DNA from: JAGMDK01 sp023128695 | Lineage (GTDB): Bacteria > Planctomycetota > Phycisphaerae > UBA1845 > Fen-1342 | Direction: 5' to 3' | DNA length: 22,017 bases | Assembly: GCA_030628805.1 (NCBI GenBank) | Contig: DAOVQG010000034.1 | Span: forward strand, 1 to 22,017 | Part shown: piece after piece, positions 1-7,967 of the stretch | How the letters are laid out: every line of letters begins with the position of its first letter | Numbering within the stretch: position 1 is the first letter of the stretch | The notes under the pieces: model-generated | Told to the model about the DNA's origin: nothing | Seen by the model: only the letters and a program-made list of their open reading frames with translations | Database searches by the model: none | Program-made: the position numbers and the translations under genes

Positions 1-222
1 ATGCCGGTGCCACACAGGACACGGCTGACACAGCCGTGCCACCCATCCAGGGGAAAGACCACCGGCAAGATGCCGGTGCCACACAGGACACGGCTGACAC
101 AGCCGTGCCACCCATCCAGGGGAAGGACCACCGGCAAGATGCCGGTGCCACACAGGACACGGCTGACACAGCCGTGCCACCCATCCAGGGGAGAGACCAC
201 CGGCAAGATGCCGGTGCCACGC
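1..222 (+). repeat. 69-bp tandem repeat, 3 full copies plus a partial copy, inside the export gene
   Basis: Copies start at 1, 70 and 139 and are near-identical (they differ around GGGGAAAG, GGGGAAGG and GGGGAGAG). A fourth copy starts at 208 and fades after about 15 bases. The period is a multiple of three, so the frame is kept as 23-residue repeats. Each unit carries two palindromes, CACGGCTGACACAGCCGTG and CACCGGCAAGATGCCGGTG. Such palindromic units look like an intergenic repeat that has been expanded within, or captured by, a coding region. The array runs off the left edge. Confidence 0.93.
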
Positions 223-932
223 AGGAGGCCGATCAGCCGGCGGAGCCCCCGTTCCCGCTGATCATTTTCGATCCGGAGACCGGGGAGGTGCTGGAGGTGG
301 AGCCCGAGACTCGGCAGCCGGAAGCACGGATTGCGGAGGAGACGCCGGACGAGGAGACTCTGGACGAGCCGTTCGATTGGGAGGACATCGAGGAGTACGA
401 GTTCGAGCAACGGGTGATCGCGATCGACGTGACCGAGTTGAAGAACGGGAATCCCCGCTTCAATATTGTGGTTCGCAACCGCGACGTGATTAACGTACCG
501 ATCGACACGGGCGTCTTTTACATCATGGGGGAGGTGCTTCGTCCGGGCGTCTATGCGTTCGGCGGGCGTGACATCACCATCAAGCAGGCCCTGGCGATTA
601 GCGGCGGATTCTCCGCGATGGCCTGGCCGCAGCGCTGCGAAGTGATCCGCCGCGAGCCCGGCACCGACAAGCAGCTCACCATGACAGTGGATCTGGACGC
701 GATTTTTGCCGGTCTGGAGGACGACTTCTATTTGCGGGATGACGACATCGTGAACGTCGGCACCCACATCGCGGCCCCCTTCCTGTTCGTGATCCGCAAT
801 TCGTTCCGGTTCACCTACGGCTTCGGTTTTGTCTACGATCGCAACTTCGCGGACCAGTACTCGTATGGCGGCCGGATGAACCCCGAAAGCTTGGAGAGGC
901 AACGGAAGCAACAGCTTGGACTTCCGTTCTAG
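1..932 (+). CDS. Polysaccharide export protein, SLBB-type, 5'-truncated
   Basis: This is the C-terminal part of a Wza-like outer-membrane polysaccharide export protein. The reading frame starts at base 3 and is open to the window edge, so the true start lies upstream; 309 residues are visible. About the first 75 are 23-residue repeats (DAGATQDTADTAVPPIQGKD plus HRQ) and an acidic Pro/Glu-rich linker follows. The globular part has a strand ending in RNRDVINVP and then an SLBB-type stretch, FYIMGEVLRPGVYAFGG...ITIKQALAISGGFS (about 516-615). A further strand ends in LRDDDIVNVG. The C-terminal FLFVIRNSFRFTYGFGFVYD probably forms the membrane-proximal end. The protein would form the outer-membrane exit channel for polymer made with the exosortase and Wzc-like genes downstream. 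The exosortase gene follows after 18 bp. The family is clear; the exact Wza/KpsD subtype is not. Confidence 0.85.
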   Translation, partial: AGATQDTADTAVPPIQGKDHRQDAGATQDTADTAVPPIQGKDHRQDAGATQDTADTAVPPIQGRDHRQDAGATQEADQPAEPPFPLIIFDPETGEVLEVEPETRQPEARIAEETPDEETLDEPFDWEDIEEYEFEQRVIAIDVTELKNGNPRFNIVVRNRDVINVPIDTGVFYIMGEVLRPGVYAFGGRDITIKQALAISGGFSAMAWPQRCEVIRREPGTDKQLTMTVDLDAIFAGLEDDFYLRDDDIVNVGTHIAAPFLFVIRNSFRFTYGFGFVYDRNFADQYSYGGRMNPESLERQRKQQLGLPF

Positions 933-950
933 CGGCGAGAGGCAGGCGTA

Positions 951-1886
951 ATGGCGGTCAGACCCGCGACAATACCAACGCGGCATGAAATCACGTTTGA
1001 CCGTCCCGTGCAGATGCGGGCGGCCGTGGTGGGGGCGGCTTTCATCGCCACCTTCTGGTACCTGCTCGATTTCATCCCGCCCGTGGGGGGGCTCGTACAT
1101 GCCTGGGTGTACGAGGCGGACTGGTCACACGGGCCGCTGATCCCGGTATTCAGTGCGTACCTGATATACCTGAAATGGGATCGGATCCGACGCTGCCTGA
1201 TCCGCTACACCTGGGTCGGGCTGCTCATCATGCTCGGCGGCTTGGGACTGTACATCTGGGCGCTCTCGGGACAGTTGCTATTCGCATACGCCAAGCCGTT
1301 CTCGCTGATGGTCAGCCTGCTGGGGCTGATCATTTTCCTGTGCGGGCTGCCGGTCATGTACTACGCCTGGCTGCCGTGGCTCTTTTTGTTCTTTGCGATC
1401 CCGCTTCCGCCCCGGCTCTATTTCGCGTGGACCAATCCGCTCCGCAAGTTGGCGGCGGAGGTCACCAGCGCCCTGCTGAGCCTGTGGCCCGGGCTGCACA
1501 TCGAGCGCAACGGCTCGATTCTGGAGTACGTCTACCAGGGGACCAGCGGCGTGATCGGAGTGGCCGACGCGTGCAGTGGAATGCGCAGCACGGTCACGCT
1601 CTGCGCGCTGGGCGTGGCCGTGGCGTGCATGTCGGAACGCCCCTTATGGCACCGGCTGCTTCTGGTCGCGTCCTGTATTCCGATCGCCACGTTTTGTAAC
1701 TTTATCCGCGTCACGATCACCTGCTGGCTGCACATTTTTATTGATCCGAAGTACGCCACCGGCTCGTATCACACGATGCTGGGACTGTTGATCATCCTCC
1801 TGGCTTTTGGAATTTTTAGCGGGCTCGGCTGGGTGTTGAACAATATATTCGTCGAGGAGTCGGAGCCGGAGGAGGCGACGGGCTGA
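951..1886 (+). CDS. Exosortase (exosortase/archaeosortase family membrane transpeptidase)
   Basis: This is a 311-residue polytopic inner-membrane protein with about eight hydrophobic segments. Exosortases are proposed to cleave PEP-CTERM-type C-terminal sorting signals and hand the secreted proteins to another anchor or to export, usually in EPS-producing bacteria. The three family signature residues are present: Cys208 in VADACSGMRS, Arg253 in NFIRVTITC and His274 in GSYHTMLG. The early WSHGPLIPVFSAYLI segment is also typical. Length matches the core family, with the EpsI part encoded separately by the next gene. The start codon lies 18 bp after the export gene, with GGCGAGAGGCAGG upstream as ribosome binding region. 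It may belong to a planctomycete-specific exosortase subtype, but I cannot name the subfamily with certainty. No PEP-CTERM substrate is encoded in the window. Confidence 0.93.
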   Translation: MAVRPATIPTRHEITFDRPVQMRAAVVGAAFIATFWYLLDFIPPVGGLVHAWVYEADWSHGPLIPVFSAYLIYLKWDRIRRCLIRYTWVGLLIMLGGLGLYIWALSGQLLFAYAKPFSLMVSLLGLIIFLCGLPVMYYAWLPWLFLFFAIPLPPRLYFAWTNPLRKLAAEVTSALLSLWPGLHIERNGSILEYVYQGTSGVIGVADACSGMRSTVTLCALGVAVACMSERPLWHRLLLVASCIPIATFCNFIRVTITCWLHIFIDPKYATGSYHTMLGLLIILLAFGIFSGLGWVLNNIFVEESEPEEATG

Positions 1887-1918
1887 ATTACCGGGAGCGG
1901 TATCAGAGCGGCGGTGCA

Positions 1919-2788
1919 ATGGAAACGACGGTGAGCATGCCGGCGAAAGAACGGACTTCCGCTTTGTCGCCCCGAACGGCGGCCGCGCGGCCGAGTGCGC
2001 GCTTCTGGACGAGCCTCGTGATCCTGGTGCTGGCGGCGGTGGGCGTGCGGGTGTTGCCCCATCTGTTCGGAGTCCATTTCCGAAAGGAGGCGGTGCCGCT
2101 CAAACTGGACTTGCAGCAGTTCGACGTTCGCCGCCTGGCGCCGAACTATCTGCGTCATCGCGTCAACGACGAGGCGCACCCCATATCCGAGGATTTAATC
2201 GACTCTCTCGGCACGCGCGAGTACTTGCAAGTTTACTTAACCGATGCTCGGAAGCCAGCGACTGGTCAGCCGAAGACGAAGACGGACCCCACGAAGGTGG
2301 CGCAGTTTTTCGTGACCTATTACACGGGCCGGCCGGACATGGTACCGCACGTGCCGGACGAGTGTTATCTCGCGGGGGGTTACGATCCGCTGGGGTCGAC
2401 GACCAAGCTGGTCCACGTTCCGGGGATCGGGGCCCCCAACGATGAGATCCCGGTCAGAGTGGTGCGGTTCCGGGCGCCGCTGAATCGTCGGACTGGCGAG
2501 TCGGACGAAGTGGCGGTGCTGTACTTTTTCCACGTCAACGGGGGCTACGCCACGACGCGCGACGGGGTGCGGGTCAAGTTGTCGAACCCGTTCCAGCGTT
2601 TTGCGTACTATGCGAAGATCGAGGTGACCTTCACAGACGATAAGATCGCGCGGACGGCGGGGATGGATCAGTCGCTGGCCGCCCTGGGTCCGCTGCTGGA
2701 GGCGGTCATGCCGGTGCTGCTGGAAGATCACTTCGATCTGGGAAAATTCGTGCCCGTCCCGGCCGGGGACGGACCGGTGCAACAGTGA
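1919..2788 (+). CDS. EpsI/DUF3485-family exosortase-associated protein
   Basis: This 289-residue protein has a short cytoplasmic N-terminus and one membrane segment (about residues 30-48, FWTSLVILVLAAVGVRVLP). A periplasmic domain of the EpsI type follows. The family hallmark, a His-Pro-x-x-Cys stretch, is seen as HVPDECYLAGGYDP (His144, Cys149). It is preceded by FFVTYYTGRPD and followed by VLYFFHVNGGYATTRDGVRV, matching the usual YxF...NG strand. EpsI domains occur fused to or next to exosortases; their biochemical role is not settled. This one lies 32 bp after the exosortase gene and 14 bp before the TPR gene, so it is clearly part of the operon. The ribosome binding site is weak (GAGCGGCGG), and ATG at 1937 is an alternative start. 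Confidence 0.85.
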   Translation: METTVSMPAKERTSALSPRTAAARPSARFWTSLVILVLAAVGVRVLPHLFGVHFRKEAVPLKLDLQQFDVRRLAPNYLRHRVNDEAHPISEDLIDSLGTREYLQVYLTDARKPATGQPKTKTDPTKVAQFFVTYYTGRPDMVPHVPDECYLAGGYDPLGSTTKLVHVPGIGAPNDEIPVRVVRFRAPLNRRTGESDEVAVLYFFHVNGGYATTRDGVRVKLSNPFQRFAYYAKIEVTFTDDKIARTAGMDQSLAALGPLLEAVMPVLLEDHFDLGKFVPVPAGDGPVQQ

Positions 2789-2802
2789 GAGGGTAGGTCC
2801 CA

Positions 2803-5800
2803 ATGGCCAAGAAAAAACGTCTGAACAAGAATCTGGTCGCGTTTCTGACCGTGATGGGGATCATTTTGGTCGTCTCGGTGGTGGGCCTGGTCATACGGCA
2901 GGGGGCTCAGCGTGACCCCGAAGCCTTGGCCCGGCAAGCTCGGGCCCTAGAGCAGACCCGCGAGTTGGACGAGGCGGCCAAGTTGTACCAACAGGCCTAT
3001 AAGGCCTCCAACGAGCAGGACAATTCCTACCTGCTTGACGCCGCCCGCTGCGTTTTCGAGCTGGGGGGGGTCAGCGGCTGGCTCGAGATTCTGCATAAAG
3101 CGCACGCCAAGAATCCCAGCGACCAGACGCTGGTCATAGCCGTACTGGAGGGCCTGTGGCGTTTGTCGGAGATCGAAGGCCGCGGGTTCTGGTGGAAGGA
3201 GTGGCGGGACTACAGCGAGAAACTGCTGGAACTGGACTCGGAAAATGTCCTAGGCTTGGTTTGCCGGGCGAATGGCTACTGGGAACCGATCCTGGGGGAG
3301 GAGGAATGGGATCTGGGCGACGGGGCCGCGTTGAAAGCCTACGAGCTGTACCCTCGTGATCCGCGGGTGGCGGCGACCTATGTCAAATACCTGCGGCGAC
3401 ACGCCCTGGCGGACATCCAGGAGGGCATCGAGACCGGCGCGACCAGCAGGGAACTGGAGCAGCGCGAGCGCAAGTTTGTGGCCGAGGCGCTCGACGTCCT
3501 GGAGCAGGCGACTCAGGTCAATCCGGCCGACGCGGCCCTGGTCACCGCATACGGGGGATATTTACACGATCAAGCCCGGCGGCTTCGGGATGACGAGAAA
3601 GCCGCGCCGGCGGACGAGCAGTTGGCGCATGCCAACGAAATCCTCGAACGGGCGTTGACTCTGGCACAACAAGAGCTGGACGCGGTGGAGGAGGCCCTGG
3701 ACCGCAAGCCGGTCAGCGTCCAGGAGCTGCGCGGGTTGTGGGAGCGACGCCAAAAGGCGCACTGGCAGTTGCCGGAATTGCACTTGGCCTTGGCGCAAGT
3801 CGGGCTGGCGCAGTTCAGCAGCAAACGCGAGGAACTGAGCCCGGAGCAGCAGGCGGCGCTGTTGACGCGCATCGGCGAATCTGCCAACCGGGCGGTCGAA
3901 CTTGACCCGGCGATGTACGACGCCTACGTCCTCAGGGCCAATCTGAAGCTGTTCTCGCCTGATTCCGGCACCGCGGACCAGGAAACGCGCTGGAAACAGT
4001 TTGAATTAGCGCTGGGCGAATATGAACAGGCCGCCGCCCAAACCAGCACGCTCCGTAACCTGCGAGCGGCCCTGACCGAGCAGAAGCGGTTGCTCATGTT
4101 ATACCGCGCGTTCGTGACCGCCCTGGGTTATCTCGATGCGGTGACCCGGACCGGCGATGAGGAAAAGCAGGCCTCGGCCCGGACGTTGGCCGCCGGTTTT
4201 CTCGACGACGTCCGGACCAAATGGCCCAACGCCGCGCTCACTCACTTCATGCAAGGTCTATTCTCGATGGTTAGCGCGGACCGGGTTGCGGCCATCCAGG
4301 CGTTCGAGCGCGCCCACGAGAAACAATCCAGCGAGAGATATTGGTTGGGTGTGGCGCGAGTGGATGTCCTGCCGCGGGAGCGGCTGGCGGGGCTGTATCT
4401 GGAGGAGGGGCAGTTGGGCGAGGCTCAGCGCCACGCGGAAGAGGCCATCCGGCAATACCAGCAGTATGGACGAGTGCCGCCGGTGCGGTTGCTCTTGGCC
4501 CGGGTGGATATCCATGACCGGCTGGAACAACGCCGGGCGGCACTCGACTTGCTGGACCAATACCGCCAACTTTACCCCGACGACCCGCTGCTGGCGGCCG
4601 CTCGGGCTTCCATCTTGACCAAGCTGGGACGCCTCGAGGAGGCGGCCGAGGAGGAAAAGAAGTTTGTCGGGGAGGACGCGAACGTGCGCACGCGGTTGTG
4701 GCAGGCCGGCCAGGCCCTGGAACGCGAGGACGCGACCGCGGCGGAGGAGTTGGCGCGGGGGGTGCTGGCCGACGGCGAAGCGACCGACGGGGAGTTCCAA
4801 GCCGCCTTCGTCATGCTCATTTCCATCATGGAGAACAGCGACCGGCGGGAGGAGGCCCAGCAGTATGTGCGCTCGCTATTACAGTCCCCGCCACGCGCGG
4901 CCGAGGGGGTGATCACCCTTTTGCGGACGTACGACATCTTGTTGTCGGAAGAGGACGAGGAAAAACGTAACGCGAAGTTGCGCGAGGCGATTGCCCAGGT
5001 TTCGGACCCGCGCTCCCGCGCCGAGCGATTTGTGAACTTTTATGTCTCCCAACGCGATTATCAACAAGCCCTGGCGTCGCTCCAGGAACTGCGCCGGCTG
5101 CAACCTGATGACCCGAGCCTCATCGAACGGGAATTCGGTTTGCGGCTCCGCCTCGCGCAGCAGCACTCCGCGGCCGGACACGAGGACCAGGCGGCCGCGC
5201 AGTATGCCGCGGCCACGGAACTGTTGGTGCCGTTGTCCCAGAGCAACGAGGGGCGCGGCCTGGATCGCGTCGGGGGAGCGACCTACCGGGGCCGACTGGC
5301 TCTGGCACGGGGTGAGCCCGGCCAGGCCATCCTCGAGTATCGTGAGGCCGTGCTCGGTCTCCCGAAGTCGGCCGAATTGCAGGTCAACCTGGCGCGGGCC
5401 TACCTGTCGGCGGGCCGGACGACGGAGTGCGTCGAGTCACTCAAGCGCGCCATCACCTTCAATCCGCGCAGCGCCGAGGCGCACGGGTTGTTGACGAACG
5501 CGTACGACGAGCTTGCCGACCAGGCCTTCGGGGCCGAGCGCGACGCGCATGTGGAGCTGGCCTCCCGACACTTCGAGGAGTTGTCCAAACTCGTCCCCAC
5601 GAGTGCCTTCGTACGTCAACGACAGCAGCGGCTGGCCGAGGAAGCGAATCCCCTGGGCGCGATCGCGGAGCGCGAACGGAAGCGGGCCGAGTATGCCCGG
5701 CAGCGGGCCGAAAACCCGGAGGGCTTTGATCAACAGCAGGAGTTAGTGAATCTCGTGCGCCTGGCCGACCTGTACGATACAGCCTGGGCGGCGGCGGACG

Positions 5801-7893
5801 AGGCCGGGGACGAGGACGCCCAGCGGAAATTGATGGAGCAGGCGGACGCCTTTTTTTCCGAAGCCGTGGCGAGCACGACGGAAGCCGTGCAGTTGCAGCT
5901 CGTGCAGCAGGCGGCGACGTACTACGCCCGCAGCGGGCAGCGTGACAAGGGTAAGACCTTCCTGTGCGCGTTCCGTGACCAGCAAACCGGCCTGGAGAAG
6001 ATCGCGCTGCAATTGTTGCTGGCCCGTTTTTTTGAAAGCCAGCGCGATGCGGAGGCGGCCGAGCGGGCCTACCGCCGGGCCCAGGCCATGGTGCGCGAGG
6101 TGATTACGGACCCCGAGCAGCGCCGGCGTGCGAACCAACAGGTGGGATTGTCATTCATCGAGTTCTACGAGCGTTGGGCGCTGGCACCGCAGGTCATCGA
6201 GGTCTGCCGCTGGATGCTGGATCAGTTCCCGCCGGAAAGCGACGCCGTTCAGGATGTGCGGCAGAGGTTGATTGAGGCGTTGTTTAACGCCGGGCGGCTG
6301 GGCGAAATGGAAACGGAAATCGGCGCTTATGTGCAGACCTATGGCGAGGATTTATCCGCTCTGACCGCCCGCGCGAAGTTGCACCTGAGGCGGAACCGGC
6401 GCGAGGCGGCCCGGCGGGACCTGACGGCGATGCTCGCGCTCGACCCGGAGAATATTCAAGCCTTGCTGGCGCGGAGCGAGCTGGCCATGAAGGGGGCCCG
6501 CTACGACGCGGCCCGCGAGGACTTGATGAGGGCCAAGGACCTGGTGGCCCCCGGGTCAAGCTGGGAGTTGGGGTTCCGTACCCTGCTGGCTGATTTCTAC
6601 GAACGCACGGATCAGCTTGAGTTGGCGGCCGGCGAACGGCAAACCCTGCTGGAGGCCCTCCAAGCGAAGAAGGGGCGGCCGGAGCAGATCCAGCAGGTCG
6701 TCAGCGGGCTCGTGCGGCTGTACCGCAAGATGAACCAGTTGGAGCGAGCCCAGCGGCTCATCAGTGAGTATATGGAGAAAAATCCCGACGACGCCATCTG
6801 GCCTCTCCGGCTCGGGCAGCTCTTGGAAGCACGGGCGGAGGCCGCCCTGGAGAAAAACGAGTTGGAGCGGGCCCGCCGTGATTACGCCGCCGCGGCGGGC
6901 TATTACGAGCGGGCGGCGGAGAAAAGCGGTACCAAGAGTCCGGCCCGCATGTCCAAGGCGCTGGCGGCCCGCATCACCGCGTTGACCAAAGCCGAACAAC
7001 CGCGCGAGGCGGTCGAAGTCTTCCTTAACTTGCCGTTCGAGCGCCCCGCGCCGAACCTGCGGTTGGCGGTTGCCAAGGCGTATTGGGCTCTGAACGAACG
7101 TGACCAGGCGGTGGAGCAGTGGCAGTTGGCGTTGAGCGATGCCAGCATGGTCAGGATGGGCATGGTTGGGGCGGTGGCCGACGAGTTGCGCGAAACGTTC
7201 CAGCCGGGGGACGCCGAGAGGTTGCTGCGTCACGTCGTTGAGCGGGCGCCGGTTGAGAGTTCCTCGGGTCAGCGCTTGCGGGTCGTGCTGGCCGATCAGT
7301 TGGCGCGCTCCGACGCGCCCGCCGACGCGCTCCCGGTTATCAATGAGATCCTTGAAAACGCCCCGGCGGGCACGCCCGAGCATGTGGCCGCTCTGCTGAC
7401 ACAGGCCCGCGTCAAGGACGTGACGGGGGACTACGAAGCGGCGGCAACGGCCTACCGCGAGGTCCTGACGTTCGGTGAGAACGTGGTGGCGTTAAACAAC
7501 TTGGCGTATCTGTTGGTGAAAACCGAGGCTCCGGGGTTCCCCCGACCCCAGGAAGCCCTCAAGTATGCCGAACGCCTGGAAAGCCTGGTGGAGGGCAGCC
7601 CGAACGTCGCCGACATGCTGGATACGGTCGGGTGGGTGTATTACAAGTACGGCCTGTCCGCCGCCGACCGGCGGGCGTATCTGGATCGGGCGGTGGCGGC
7701 GCTGGAGCAGGCCCTCAAGCTGGCAAGCGAGCCCAGTTTGACCATGTATGAGCACATGGGACAGATATACTCTGAAGTGGGGCGGAATGCGGAGGCCCGC
7801 ACGATGCTGAAGCGCGGACTCCAGCAGGCCGAAAAGAAGGGCGACCGAGAGCGCGTCGAGCGCTTCAAGGAGTTGATAAACGAACTGCGTTAG
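2803..7893 (+). CDS. Giant membrane-anchored TPR protein of the exosortase/EPS operon
   Basis: This 1696-residue protein starts with a basic N-terminus (MAKKKRLNKN) and one membrane helix (about residues 12-32, AFLTVMGIILVVSVVGLVI). The rest is helical and rich in Ala, Glu, Arg and Gln, with many degenerate TPR motifs such as ALEQTRELDEAAKLYQQAYK, LQVNLARAYLSAGRTTECVE and AALLTQARVKDVTGDYEAAA. The C-terminal part (NNLAYLLV, DTVGWVYYKYG, MYEHMGQIYSEVGRNAEA) is the best-preserved block. It resembles, in architecture and place, the large TPR proteins of PEP-CTERM/exosortase loci (PrsT-like), but it is longer than the roughly 900 residues I would expect of those. It probably acts as a periplasmic scaffold coupling sorting or polymerisation to export. 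No enzyme motif was seen. The ATG has GAGAGGGTAGG upstream, and the frame is intact throughout. Confidence 0.87.
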   Translation: MAKKKRLNKNLVAFLTVMGIILVVSVVGLVIRQGAQRDPEALARQARALEQTRELDEAAKLYQQAYKASNEQDNSYLLDAARCVFELGGVSGWLEILHKAHAKNPSDQTLVIAVLEGLWRLSEIEGRGFWWKEWRDYSEKLLELDSENVLGLVCRANGYWEPILGEEEWDLGDGAALKAYELYPRDPRVAATYVKYLRRHALADIQEGIETGATSRELEQRERKFVAEALDVLEQATQVNPADAALVTAYGGYLHDQARRLRDDEKAAPADEQLAHANEILERALTLAQQELDAVEEALDRKPVSVQELRGLWERRQKAHWQLPELHLALAQVGLAQFSSKREELSPEQQAALLTRIGESANRAVELDPAMYDAYVLRANLKLFSPDSGTADQETRWKQFELALGEYEQAAAQTSTLRNLRAALTEQKRLLMLYRAFVTALGYLDAVTRTGDEEKQASARTLAAGFLDDVRTKWPNAALTHFMQGLFSMVSADRVAAIQAFERAHEKQSSERYWLGVARVDVLPRERLAGLYLEEGQLGEAQRHAEEAIRQYQQYGRVPPVRLLLARVDIHDRLEQRRAALDLLDQYRQLYPDDPLLAAARASILTKLGRLEEAAEEEKKFVGEDANVRTRLWQAGQALEREDATAAEELARGVLADGEATDGEFQAAFVMLISIMENSDRREEAQQYVRSLLQSPPRAAEGVITLLRTYDILLSEEDEEKRNAKLREAIAQVSDPRSRAERFVNFYVSQRDYQQALASLQELRRLQPDDPSLIEREFGLRLRLAQQHSAAGHEDQAAAQYAAATELLVPLSQSNEGRGLDRVGGATYRGRLALARGEPGQAILEYREAVLGLPKSAELQVNLARAYLSAGRTTECVESLKRAITFNPRSAEAHGLLTNAYDELADQAFGAERDAHVELASRHFEELSKLVPTSAFVRQRQQRLAEEANPLGAIAERERKRAEYARQRAENPEGFDQQQELVNLVRLADLYDTAWAAADEAGDEDAQRKLMEQADAFFSEAVASTTEAVQLQLVQQAATYYARSGQRDKGKTFLCAFRDQQTGLEKIALQLLLARFFESQRDAEAAERAYRRAQAMVREVITDPEQRRRANQQVGLSFIEFYERWALAPQVIEVCRWMLDQFPPESDAVQDVRQRLIEALFNAGRLGEMETEIGAYVQTYGEDLSALTARAKLHLRRNRREAARRDLTAMLALDPENIQALLARSELAMKGARYDAAREDLMRAKDLVAPGSSWELGFRTLLADFYERTDQLELAAGERQTLLEALQAKKGRPEQIQQVVSGLVRLYRKMNQLERAQRLISEYMEKNPDDAIWPLRLGQLLEARAEAALEKNELERARRDYAAAAGYYERAAEKSGTKSPARMSKALAARITALTKAEQPREAVEVFLNLPFERPAPNLRLAVAKAYWALNERDQAVEQWQLALSDASMVRMGMVGAVADELRETFQPGDAERLLRHVVERAPVESSSGQRLRVVLADQLARSDAPADALPVINEILENAPAGTPEHVAALLTQARVKDVTGDYEAAATAYREVLTFGENVVALNNLAYLLVKTEAPGFPRPQEALKYAERLESLVEGSPNVADMLDTVGWVYYKYGLSAADRRAYLDRAVAALEQALKLASEPSLTMYEHMGQIYSEVGRNAEARTMLKRGLQQAEKKGDRERVERFKELINELR

Positions 7894-7967
7894 CGCGGCC
7901 GGCGCTCGGCCTCCCGGGGCCCGCGCCGCGGCCGGATCATTGGCGTTTAAGCCAGGTGAGGTGTGCC
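7894..7967 (+). other. GC-rich intergenic gap with imperfect hairpin
   Basis: This 74-bp gap separates the TPR and Wzc-like genes. Its first half (CGCGGCCGGCGC) can pair imperfectly with GCGCCGCGGCCGG around 7932-7944. There is no T-tract. It could attenuate transcription or be a degraded repeat. The end carries the AGGTGAGG ribosome binding site of the next gene. Confidence 0.35.

Noticed and set aside
1..261. 86-residue frame starting at base 1
   Set aside because: It is an alternate reading of the 69-bp repeat; the export-protein frame continues into a real domain and this one does not.
6556..7383. 275-codon minus-strand frame
   Set aside because: It is opposite the TPR gene, whose repeats are continuous across the region.
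7956..7967. GTG start 12 bp upstream for the Wzc-like gene
   Set aside because: The Shine-Dalgarno AGGTGAGG overlaps this codon and fits ATG at 7968.
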